This document shows, one piece after another, positions 11,871 to 22,600 of a stretch of 64,000 nt of DNA. A program made the translations under genes and the position numbers. The DNA is from Isoetes taiwanensis (lineage: Eukaryota > Streptophyta > Lycopodiopsida > Isoetales > Isoetaceae): NCBI GenBank assembly GCA_021234155.1, contig JAJEKV010000014.1:19793513-19857512 (forward strand), given 5' to 3'. The stretch's first letter is position 1. Each line of letters starts with the position of its first letter. Under the pieces are notes generated by a model that had not been told where the DNA came from, searched no databases, and saw nothing but the letters and a program-made list of their open reading frames with translations.

Positions 11871-13590
11871 CCAATGTTTCACCAACTCCAAACACCAATA
11901 TGCCTCAACACCTTTCCATTTCTATATTTTTATTCATGATACCTCTGAGACTCTGGCATAATCACTGTGACGTGGACTGATTGATTGGTGAATCTTGTGA
12001 TCCTTTAAGAATTCCTGAGTTCCTGCCTTAGCCACTTCTTTAGGCTATCTATTCTCTTCAATTTATGGTTTTGCTAGATTGAGGATTCTCTAGTGCTTGA
12101 ATTGAATCACCTATCATTCAAATACATGTTAGGGCCCGATTCTGATTTTCGGTTCAATGAGAATGGTACAATATATGAACCCATCGAATTTCTTAGACAT
12201 TTATACGCAGAATCCTCCACCAATAGGCTATTTGAGGAGTTGTATGATGTTATGATGACCACACTAATTGCATATTTTTCAAGAATATCTTTCTTGCTTG
12301 GTTAAGGAATGTTGAGATTGGTAGCCTCACAATGTGATTGATCCCAAATGAACTCAAATCTGCCGCTAAGGAAAGAGCTTTTCGAGAATTATTGTAAGGT
12401 TTTCTTTAGGCAATGTTGTGACGTTCTACGTATTTTATCTCTAATATATAATTGTAATATGGAGGGTAAGGGACCAGCTTAAACCTATTTAAGTATTTTT
12501 TTAATCATTTGTTTAGAATTGGACACGTGTAAGTGTGAGAAAATTCGGCATGTCAAGAGCCGGCACGTGTAATCAGGAAAAATTCTTAAAACATTACAGG
12601 TCTTTCTAGAAGCTGCTATCACATGTCTCGTTGCCTCTCAAACCTCCGGATCAGTGTCCAGAGACTTCCGGATTGATCTTTTTATTGATATAAAAAGGGG
12701 AGGACTGATCGTAGGTAGACACAAAGCTGAGGTCTATCCTTAGTTTACCGGATGCGTCAGGAGGAACGAGGGATGCGCCGGAAGTAGGGCCTGTAGTTTG
12801 CACCACAGCTGCCGGAGTCGGATTAGGTTTAGCATGCTATTTGCATGCGGAGGCTATAGCCAGATATGGAGCGCCTCCTATCAGCAGATGGCTGCAGCAG
12901 CGAGATAAAGAGGAAGTCAGACGCCATCACAGGCAGTTGCAGGATAAAACAATATAAAGGCTGGTCGAGATTTCATAAGAAAAAAAGGGAGATTTTGGCA
13001 AGCTTGGAGGCTGTGGCATGAAGCAAAGCTGGTAGCAATGGAAGTGACCTGAAACAGGTCGGACTGGCCTGGAAATTGGCCGAAATGGTTCAGGAGGGCC
13101 GAATTGAGGGAAATAGAGCCAGATAAACCCGGGAAGGGGCCATAGCCGCCATAATCAGAGCTGGGAATCTGCATCAACCCAAGCCAAATCTGCACCAAAT
13201 TCGCTCGAAATTAGTATTAGGGTGTCGGAAATCAGACCCAAAGGGCCGATTTGCATGTTTGAGGCCCCAATCAAGCCAGGAATCAAAGATTGGAAGCCTA
13301 ATCTGGGCTGTTGGCTGAGTCGAGACCCTAAAAGGGTCGTGCCCTAACTGTTATAAAAATAAAAGGAAGATATTGTGAGGTCGAACGGATTGCTCTAGGT
13401 TTCCTAAGAGCGGCACTTGAAGATTCCAAATACCTTGGTTTGCAGTAAAGGATTCGGTATTGATGAAGTATCTCGATTATTGATATCCAAAAAATTGTAA
13501 CAGTGCTTATGGCGGTGGAATTCTAGGGTAAATTGGAGCTGCCCTTATGGCGGTGGAAGCGAAAGATCTTTGTCTAAAAACCCAAAGACA
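11871..13590. other. Stretch without an identified gene
   Basis: A plus-strand frame of 70 residues (12093-12305) containing NENGTIYEPIEFLRHLY has coding-like composition, but I cannot place it. The remainder, including 12630-13590, may be LTR-retroelement-like. No reverse transcriptase or gag motif was seen. The copy B counterpart runs to about 38900 and is partly a mosaic. Confidence 0.3.
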
Positions 13591-13664
13591 AAATCAAGCT
13601 GTAGTTTGTACAATCGAAATCAATCTGTAGATTGGACAGTCGAAATCAAGTTGTAGCTTGCGAG
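13591..13664. repeat. 26-bp direct repeat, three units
   Basis: Three units begin AAATCAAGCTGTAG (13591), AAATCAATCTGTAG (13617) and AAATCAAGTTGTAG (13643). Each ends near a TCG. It lies in a region flanked by GTGCTTATGGCGGTGGAA repeats at about 13504 and 13537. Confidence 0.6.
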
Positions 13665-15530
13665 GTAAAAAGACGCTTCGCTTTTGAAAACAAGGAGGGA
13701 TTAATGTTTTCTTAACTAAATTGATGGTTTCGGTTGTAGTTGAGGTTTTTTGGACTGTCAGCCAAATAGGGAGAGGTTACAGATTGCTCTACTTTTTCAA
13801 CTTGAATTGAGAGTTTACAAATACACAATCGTATTCTGTTTGTGCAGGTGTGAAGCTTAATATCATTGGCTCTCAGTTTATATGAACTGCAATCGGAAAT
13901 GTTGTTCTCTGCAAATATCAATCAGCCCTTTGAAGGATAAATTGCATTTGCAGAGCTTTGCAGTTTATACATTTGGTCCAACAAAGTTTTGGCCCCATTC
14001 CAGGATCCAGTGCTTGATTTTGTGGGCTTTATTGGAGAAGATTTCTCTGAGCATGACCCAGTGTTGCTGCCACTCCAACCATGTCGGTAAAGAATTAGCG
14101 GTTTTAAAAGCACCCAAACTATAGTTCATTGAACCTTCGACCATTAATCAATCCAGTTATATATTCCCGTTATCCATTTCAAATAAACATACAAGGCATT
14201 AAAAATTACAAAGATATGCAAAGGGGTTCTCCAAACCTTTATTCGCCAATAAGTAAACTCATTATGCTCATTGAAAACATGCAAATTTGAGAACGTATAG
14301 CTATGTAACTACTTACACATTATGAAAATGTATAAGGGATGTCTTAGCTATGTAACTATGGCTATGTAATTACTTACACATTTTTAGTATAGGGGATTTC
14401 TTAGCTATGTAACTTGCACCAGGCCTCCAGATTAAACCCCCCAATCCCCCCAATCTGGAGCCCCCCAATTTGGAGCCTTGGCTTGCACGTTAGGAAAATG
14501 TATAGGGGAAAAAGTAATGTAAATGTATAGGGGAAAAGGTAATGTATAGGGGAAGGGAAGCGTTGAAGTTGAGCCAACTAGAATGCGGGATAAAAAGAAT
14601 AAGCGGAAGGTGGAGGCGATAAAAAGAATAAGCGGAAGGTGAAGGTTAGACCTATAGAAAAACCTATGTTGACCGGGCGTGAAGAAGCAAGCTCAGACAT
14701 ACAAGATGAAAGGGCTCTCCTTCTGCAAAATCAGCAGTATTATACATATCATATCAATATGTTTTTTGGATGTCAAGCATGAGCGTTGATCGATTTAAAC
14801 GCATGATTTAAACACATGACGAACCACCATAGGAAGATCCATTTGGCAAGAGGTGTTTTGATGGTCATCCATAGTTCTAACTTCATAAACAATATGGAAA
14901 TTCAAATTTTAGCCTCCTTTGTTTTTCTACTAGCTATGCGTTATGAGGTAAATCGCATTGGCTTAGGGTTTTTTTTTAAAGAAACCCTCTAGTGGCGCTA
15001 CTAGGGGTTGCAATCGCAAAGGCCTTTCCGATATTAAAATATATGCAATGCTTGCTAAGTTGGAAAGTTAGTTTGCAAATGTTTAGTCCTTAGCATAGGA
15101 CTAAACAAACAAACCAAACAAATTTCATGCTTCCAGTGGTTTGCAAAGTGCAAATAGTGAGTCCATGAAACTATTTTAGTATTATCTCCATAAACTTGCC
15201 CCGAAGGCTAGCATGATTCATATACTCTTCCTCTTCTTTCCACCAAAGATTTTCAACTCTTTGATGGTAAAACTTCCTATGCCTTAATTATCCATTTATT
15301 CCAATCATCCCAATCATCCACAATCTTTTGCCCCTCAATCCACATCGATTGAACAAACATGGAGCAAAGAAGAAGATAACAACCAAGAACCACGCGGAAA
15401 AGGTAACCAAAATGTAAACGACACCATTCTTTGCAGATTGGCCATAGACAATATATGAATAATCAATAGCATGTCACCCAATAACATCATTTTTTTAACC
15501 ATTTAGTGGCGGCGAAGGCCGCCACGACAA
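13665..15530. other. AT-rich stretch without a recognisable gene
   Basis: It contains repeated TAGCTATGTAACT (four times between 14298 and 14412), TAAAAAGAATAAGCGGAAGG twice (14592 and 14621) and ATGTATAGGGGAAAA several times near 14500. These look like decayed repeats. No coding domain was found. Copy B: about 38930-40730. Confidence 0.4.
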
Positions 15531-15534
15531 ATTC

Positions 15535-15695
15535 TTGTATGCTATACATATACATACAAAATATATGATACATCACGATCATGTAATGTAATTAGTTAAT
15601 AGGACATAGTAGCTATGCTAAAATTGCATTACTTAATTTAGCTTAGCTAGTTAATAACTAACTAGTAATGGCGCCCAGCGTTGCTGGGCATAAGT
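15535..15695. mobile_element. Fragment of a Ty3-type LTR (copy A)
   Basis: TGCTATACATATACATAC through TTAATAACTAACTAG matches, with changes, the reverse complement of 52995-53150, the start of the LTR that follows the polypurine tract there. It ends beside GCCCAGCGTTGCTGGGC (about 15670-15686), a perfect 7-bp inverted repeat with a 3-base loop. Confidence 0.55.
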
Positions 15696-16229
15696 TGGGA
15701 GCCTATAAATGTTTTAGTCGGAATGAGAAAAATGTATAGTCATAATCCAACTTTATCTTGGGAAATTGAAAAAAGACTTGAGAGGTAGTTTATCTTGGGA
15801 AATTGCGAAACGACTTGAGAAGTAGGTCGTTTACAGAATAAAACACAAAAATAGGTTGTGGATAGAATATTTCATAAACGTATGAGGTGGCATACTATGA
15901 TATCATAGTGTCCATATATGGCATCTTGAATGGGTATCCTTGCAAATATATGTCAAGCAAAATCAAATTTAAAGTTAAGAATGGAATGAAAGGCCTCATA
16001 TGATGTCTAGAATGCCTAGCATATGACAACATTCTTTGATTCTCAATATTTTGAGTGTTGAATATTCCTTTGGCATTGCAAATTATAAGCAACATTTGAA
16101 TTAGAGTTCATTTGAATTAGAGTTCATTGTTATTCAGTGAGTGAGAACCAACATAGCATTAAGCAAGAGATTGCAAACTCTCTCTCTCATAGTATTCCTC
16201 CAAAAAAAATAGCTTGATGATAAATGCGG

Positions 16230-16421
16230 CTATGTGCATATTCCAAAAAACATCAATGGATCAAGTAGCAGAAATTTGGGTAAAGGCTCTTTCGGATGAA
16301 CACCATCCCTTAATTGCAGAGATGGGGCAGTGAACGTTGTGTTTGAAGTCAGAACTGTTGCTCCAGATTGCATTGTAAACTTGAAATTGTAATTACCTCC
16401 AATGTTCAAATTTGCACTTGC
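16230..16421 (-). CDS. Unidentified terminal exon (copy A)
   Basis: On the minus strand a CTGCAG acceptor is followed by 63 open codons and TAG (16230-16232). The frame carries NIGGNYNFKFTMQSGATV and TAPSLQLRDGVHPKEPLP. Length, phase and acceptor fit a last exon. I do not recognise it. In copy B (about 41440-41620) the same segment is broken by indels. Confidence 0.4.
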   Translation of the reverse strand, partial: ASANLNIGGNYNFKFTMQSGATVLTSNTTFTAPSLQLRDGVHPKEPLPKFLLLDPLMFFGICT

Positions 16422-16438
16422 CTGCAGATACTTAATAA

Positions 16439-17225
16439 GAATGTCGTCGATTCGCGTAGCGAATCGGCATTCTTGCTCAAGACGAGCATGCATGCATTGC
16501 ATGCGTCGCATGCATGCATCGCATGCGTTTTGGGTCGTTCATCAGGTTGGGTGTTTGCTACTTATTGCAGAGTTCTTCATCGACGTTTCATCGGCGCTTC
16601 TCTCTCTCGCCAGCACCTTTATTCTCTTTGATTTGTTTCCGTGCGGGGAGGGCTTCTTCCTCGCCGGGTTTGGCCAATTTGGCGTTGCTTTCCTCGCTAT
16701 CCTTTCCCGGCCTTTAGCCTTCATCCCGTGGACCTTCGCCCTCGATCCTAGTTTGTTAAGGAAGTCCTTTGGTATTCGGGCGCTTTGTTGGTTTCATGCG
16801 AATCGCAAAGGTAAGAATGTCGCCGATTCGTGAAGCGACCGGCATTCTTGCTCAAGACGGAGCATGCGATTGCATGCGCCGCATGCATGCATCGTGACGC
16901 GCTTTTTGGGTCGCTCATCAGGTTGGGTGTTTGCTACTTATTGCAGAAGTTCTTCATCGACGCTTTCATCGGGCGCTTCCTCTTCTTATTCTCTTTGAAC
17001 CCACCCTCCCCTTCTTTGTTTATTATATTTTGTACAAGTTCTCGCTTATCATGTTTTTCCACCCGGGTGATGCTTTTTTTCCACCCAATCGGTGATGCTA
17101 TTCTTTGGTATGTTTCTCATTTGTTGTTGGTGATGTGCGTACAGTTGGCGAAGCCATCCGCTTTGACTTCTCCATGCGCTGTTTTTGGGAGCGATTCTAT
17201 GCCTTTACGCTTGTCTAAGCCCTTG
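16439..17225 (+). repeat. Duplicated GCATGC-rich segment (copy A)
   Basis: Two tandem versions of a segment of about 375 bp start at AAGAATGTCGTCGATTCG (16439) and AAGAATGTCGCCGATTCG (16813). Each opens with a hairpin (GATTCGC-GTA-GCGAATC in the first). A palindromic cluster with five GCATGC sites in about 45 bp follows (16487-16528). Then comes a shared TCATCAGGTTGGGTGTTTGC stretch. It leads directly into the LINE-like 3' hairpin at 17231. It may be the body of a LINE-dependent element. Confidence 0.5.
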
Positions 17226-17230
17226 TCAAG

Positions 17231-17292
17231 GCTTATCACTAGGGTTTTTCCCTAAAACCCGAAAGGGCGGGTTTTTTAATCCCGTGATAAGC
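17231..17292 (+). other. LINE-type 3' hairpin (copy A, plus strand)
   Basis: A perfect 9-bp stem GCTTATCAC/GTGATAAGC encloses GGGTTTTTCCCTAAAACCC, a GAAA tetraloop closed by CCC/GGG, and GGGTTTTTTAATCC. The same architecture occurs in the LINE 3' UTRs at 19691-19757 and 52405-52471. The following bases (TTGTTTTGGGGTCCAAATGAT, ending in TTTCGTGGG) resemble the LINE tail, so this is the 3' end of a related element. The copy B counterpart is 42429-42488. Confidence 0.65.
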
Positions 17293-18499
17293 TTTCTACA
17301 GGTGTACATCAGCCACTCATCTATTAGCATTGTATTTGTTTTGGGGTCCAAATGATATAATTGGATTTTCCCTTTATTTTTCGTGGGTAGTTCGCATGTG
17401 TGCGGCTATCCACTGTCCACCATTGTAGAAAATCTGCTGAGATGAATGAGAAGCCTATCTATCGCTTTGTTGGTTTCATGCGAGTCGCAGTGCAAGAATG
17501 GCTTAAAGAGCACATGTTGAAGACAACCGCTACATGAATACTATAACTGTAGGGCTTATTAAGAACTTCGTAAGTGTCAATACCATAATCTGTTGGCTTG
17601 TCTTCACCTAGCCAGTGTGCTTGTCAAAAAAGCATTATACGTTCTCAACACAGAATTATAGGGCGCTACCATTGTCATATTGAACCACGTCTATGATAGA
17701 TCAAATCTTATCACGCAGCTACATGACTCAATGTCACAGATGTGGACATTAATACATTCAAAACTAAAGCTTACTTTCAAACTTAATTAAATCTGCCAAA
17801 GGATGGCATCCTGACAAAAAGCTTTTTTACACCACAAACAAGACCTGTCCAACTCCCCGATTCATAAGCAAAAATAACAATAAGTAATGACCATGCGGTT
17901 TTAAGCAATTTCTCCTTTTTCATGCAACTTTCCTGATCGTGCAAGCATATCCACCATGCAAATATAGTGATTCTCTATTAACACAATACTATATTCTTTC
18001 ATTAGATTAAAATAGTGGTGGCCCTTTTTCACCAGGCCAGCCTAGACATGTGAATGTCACAGAATCAGGTTTCAACCTTAATTTCTGCATCTTCTCAAAA
18101 TTTGATTTCATTACTCATGCTAAATGCTTTTATCATTCAAGATAAAAGATCAAATGCTACTTCTATTTCCAATAGAGAACCGCACGTGTCAACTAAAGTA
18201 TTGCCAACAAAAATGTCTCTTGAGCTCAATGTGTATTTTCCTGCCCCTGTCTAGGACCTTACATGCTAATAAAGAGGTAACACATGTGAAGATGTTTGAT
18301 AAGATTCCATCCATTTTCTTCTCTTCAAAAGCTTTTAATGAAACTTCATCAACACCATTTTCTGAATATCCTAGAATTAGTGCAAGCTAAAATCCAACAT
18401 CTCAAATCAAATTGGCAACTGATCGAGTATTTCTTGGGCCTCTATCAAGCAGACAATCGCATTTAGTGTGCATAGCAAGCACAACAAACAAATGTTTTT
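17293..18499. other. Stretch without an identified gene
   Basis: After the LINE-like tail (to about 17400) the DNA is AT-rich. About 17580-17830 is almost base-perfect between copies A and B (42770-43030). No exon or domain could be supported. Confidence 0.4.
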
Positions 18500-18970
18500 C
18501 ATACCCCTACCTCAAAAGTTCCTGGCGTATCTCTCTACCCATGTCTAAGGCTCATAAGCTAGCACAAACCTCCATATGCAAACAAACGTCTCCACATTAG
18601 AAAATATGCCACGAAGTTCCATTTCTTTAAATAATGTTAACGATTCTGAACCCAATGCATTACCTGCAGAAGATACAGAAAATGGGTCGGCTCGTTTCTT
18701 CCAAGATTCTACCGATTGTTGCATCTCCCCGAACAACATTTTCGTAACAACGAATACCCCGAGAAGAATTGCATATTTGTCAAATCATGACAGCTCGCGA
18801 AAGAGGGGCAATATAACCCTCGCTATGGCATCCTTCCTTCGGCCGCCCCGCAACCCTTAAAAATTTTCAGCAAGAATCCATGCCGATACATCGCAGTAAT
18901 CCTTTGCGCCCCCATCATATGCCATAGCCGTTGTTGCAAGATCGAGCTTCGCACACATAATGAAGAGGAG
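18500..18970 (-). pseudogene. Second PPR-like relic (copy A)
   Basis: The minus strand reads SESLTLFKEMELRGIFSNVE and TFVCIW, matching the PPR pattern (AL.LF.EM...G..PN..TFV.IL). It is preceded by weaker segments upstream to about 18970. No continuous frame remains. Copy B carries LTLFKEMELRG in a 118-residue frame at 44143-43787. Confidence 0.45.
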
Positions 18971-19239
18971 CCATCTGGATCAATCAAACCCTCTTTAATT
19001 AGATCCTGATAAACTCAAGCACACAAGCCCGCATAATGACCTAACTAAACTAATTATGATGTATTCTAACAGGATTGAACTCAAACGCCGGCCTTTGAGC
19101 ATGCAAACAAAAGCTATAAGAAGAAACGCTGATTCTGGAAGGAATGGAAAAGGAAAATGAGATGTTTTCGAAAAGTGTTAGGAAAATAGGGTTAGGGTTT
19201 GGTTGACGACATACTTACCCAATAACATTATAATAAAAG

Positions 19240-19605
19240 ATTATGTTAATTAGCTATTAATTAAGCTAATTAGGCTAATTAGCAGTGCTACTGGCCAAAT
19301 CGTTGGCCCTAATAGATTGCTAATCCGTATAATCAAAATTGGGGTGGACAATTTTGCCCCAAATCAATTTGGGGGATTTGGGAGAGGAGGAGCAGCTTGT
19401 TCAAACCAGAGAGATGGAGATTTTGAGAGACGACGCTTCTAGCCAAAATACCGATTAGTGTGTAGATAGCTTGAGCTTCTAGCTAGAATTAAACCTTGTA
19501 TGATTAGATGAATGGTTAATCTTTTATTGTTGTTTAAATTGAGGTTATGGATGCATTTATGATTTATATAGTTCCTTTGTTGCATCTCTTCTGCTTGTGG
19601 GATAA
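19240..19605 (+). mobile_element. Partial Ty3-type LTR entered by the LINE (copy A)
   Basis: This stretch is the reverse complement of about 52635-53000. Shared marks are AATTGGGGTGGA, GATTTGGGAGAGGAGGAGC, TTCTAGCTAGAATTAA and TGCTTGTGGGATAAG. It breaks off at GGGATAAG, where the LINE tail begins. The promoter side of the LTR is missing here. Copy B: 44440-44803. Confidence 0.65.
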
Positions 19606-22600
19606 GAATAGAATAGAATAGAATAGATTTTTTAGCGCCCACGGAGACCGATTGGCCTATGGGACCCAAACAAAAAGAGAGCAGCAAGCGTATTACTGAC
19701 AGGATTAAAAAACCCCTGCCCCAAAGGGTTTTCGAGGGAAAAACCTTAGCAGTAATAAGTATGCCGGGTACGCATAATTGTATAGACAGCTCAATACCAT
19801 CCCGAGGACACAACCGAAGTCCGCATCCATAACCTCCCCGGAGGTATTACCCCAACAAACTCACCGACGCCAGATTCAATAACTCATGCAACGGTTGGCC
19901 GTGCACTAGTAATCAACATACCGCCTCCGGATATGGGCAAACGCCGGGCGATCCGAGGGCATGACATTCATCCTCAATGGCTCCCTGGTGGTAACACTGA
20001 CAAAGCCTTTGCTCTCATGCTTCCCGAGCCCAACGTCATGTCTCAATGCGAAGGGGATGTGCACCCGTGCAAAATGGAAGCTATAAGTCCGCTTCTTCAT
20101 GGGCAACCGGGTGTACAAGTACCGGTGTGGACCTCTCGTGAGCCTAGGATTTACTTGTCGGCCGATAGTGTGCCGCCTTAACGCAAGGCCGAAAGCATCT
20201 GCATCCCAGAGCTTGTGAAGGAAAGTAGCATCTAGGTACAACTTAAGTGCCTTGTGATCTTTCTTTGTCCTTACATGTACACATCTATTTGCCCCAGACA
20301 CCCCGTGAGAGCCATTGAGCTTGCTTTGTCCTTCCAAAGTGATTTCGCATTGGGGACCCATCGCCATGGCCAAAGCAAGGTTGGGCAAGCATGTATATAT
20401 CACCCATAGCGACCACCTTCCTCGAAGTAAATGATATGGCTGCCCAATGCAGCCGTGGGGTAGAAAACCCGCTCTCCCGAGTAGGATCTGGTATGGAACT
20501 CGGACTTTACCCCAAGGACTCGTGCCAAGAAGGCTTTTATGCACATGCTCGAGGTCATTCCGTGTGTTGAGGGATATTACCGACCCCACACTTTTGTCCC
20601 ATATAAAAGGACCGCCGCACCAAGGCCCAAACAAGTGAGACAGTGGCCCTAGGCATACAACTCGCTTTGTGGTCGTTGTTCGCATGGCATATAGTGCTTT
20701 CCAACCCGCCGTGGCCCGCAACCTGCTGGCAGCATCCCAATGGGTGTAGAGAACTCGATCCCCAAGTACTTGTAGGTCGGAGCCACCTCTACATCTTGTC
20801 CTTGGTAAGTGAATGAGGGAAGCTTTGGCTGACAGGATGATGAAACTAGCAGCACCCTAGTTTTGGCCAAATTAACTCGCATGCAAGTGAATCGGCAAAA
20901 AGTGTCAAGTGCATCCAGGTGATGTTGCATGTCCTCTGGATTATAGGCCAGGAGGTTGACATCGTCAGCATGTATGAGTTGCCGGATTGTGTGATGTATG
21001 AGATGGGCGCTCGCACCTCAATGCTCAGAGAGCCAATCTTCCAGCTGGTCAATGTATAGGCCAAAGAGTGTGGGGGAGAGGGGGCAACCCCGACGCACTC
21101 CAATACTACTGATTACTGGCTGTCCTGACGATGTGATACGGCCTGAGCATGCCTCGTATAGCCTACATACTGCATTCTGCAAGTCAAGGGGGTCCCCAAA
21201 TGCCGACACCCCCATAACCCGCCCCGGCACCGCGGTCAAAAAGCTTTTGCGAAATCCACCTAAACAACAAAGATGTGTTTTGTCTGCGATTCTGCTATCC
21301 TCAATCAATGTGCGCAGAGTGAAGATATGATCAATGGTGGAATGTCTGGGCCGAAAAGCCCGCCGCGGTCGAGCTCGCGACATCCGCCTTCGGTCGCCCA
21401 TATTATCAGCCGTTGCTCAAGGATGCCAGCCAACAGTTTTGCAAAGAGAGAGCTGATCATAATAGTGAAATAGTTGGTCGGGCATTGAGGGTCCCTTGCC
21501 TTGTATATGGGCACAACTCTACTAGTGGTCCACTGCGGAGGGAAGCCTTCTTGTAATGCTTTATTGAATAATGCCGTGAGGACAAGCACTAGTGGAGGCC
21601 CAGCCCATTTCAGAAGTTCCGCTTGCATGCCATCTAAATTTGCTGCCTTCCCATTAGCTAGACGCTAGTAGGCCCATGATGACATCCCTCCGTGGATGAC
21701 CGTGAGCCATGCCTATCCGGTGGAGGGACTGGTGTCCGCCCCCCGCCGGTTGTAAAGTCTGTGGGTACCGACCCATTGCTCCGAGGTGATATTCCCTCAT
21801 GGGCTGTGAATCTTGCTCAAGACCCTTCTCCGTATCGTCTTTAAAGCCGATCCAGAGACCAAACATCCGCTGATGATGCTCTCGCAGGTATCCGCTTTCT
21901 TTGTTCTTGAGGAAGGAGCGTATTGACCGATGGCCTGTGGGCGATGTGGGATCGCTGACTTCGTTTGAGTGTGTGTTTGAGCTCCCCGACATTCATCATC
22001 ATCGAACCATCTATTAAGGGGAAGGTGGTAGCGCCTCGAGGTTCGCCGTGAGCGCCTCCCAAAGCATCTCTCGACCCGCCGGGCTGTGAGTCACCGAAGC
22101 GTATTGTTGTTGAAGTGTGGGGAGTTGCAGCAGCCCCGCCGTGTCATGCCTGCCACCGGGCATAAGTCCCTACACGGCCATAGTCCAGCGCAAATGGGGC
22201 ATCCGGGGTGTTGAGGCAAAGATGCACCCGGAGCTTGCCAATGGAGATGCACCTAACGTGGGGGTGGTGGTCCGAAGTTCCTCGTCCCCGAAAGTGTTCT
22301 GCTCCAATGGAAAAATGGGTAAGAGGTGCGATCTTGTTCCTCAACCAGCCAGATAATCCACCACACCGAGCCGCCCCTTGGTTCTCCCTGCTTACAAGTG
22401 TACCGGAAGATGGCCATTGTGCCAACCCATTACAAATAACCAGGTCAAAGATACTACCCAAAGAACAACAACCGCCATAGCGCCAAATATGGTTGTCGCC
22501 CGATATCCTTGGCCAAGCCACCTCGCGGGTTCAACTCAGAAGACGCCCTCGCCTGTGGGGCTCAAATTTTTGGGACCTTTTCTACCCCGTATGCATTAAA

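Noticed and set aside
13591-13664. A CRISPR-like array
   Set aside because: Only three imperfect direct units without spacers, in a plant nuclear context.
15670-15690. TGGCGCCCAGCG as a tRNA primer binding site
   Set aside because: It is part of a perfect GCCCAGC/GCTGGGC hairpin and matches no complete tRNA 3' end; the adjacent LTR piece is oriented so that this is not its end.
16402-17255. Cys/His-rich proteins on the plus strand
   Set aside because: The Met-His-Ala and Cys-Met repeats are translations of the GCATGC palindromes, and frames differ between the two tandem segments and between block copies.
19800-20700. CHG-methylation-driven mutation of copy A
   Set aside because: Deamination would give C to T or G to A; the observed changes are CTG to CCG, CAG to CGG and losses of a base.
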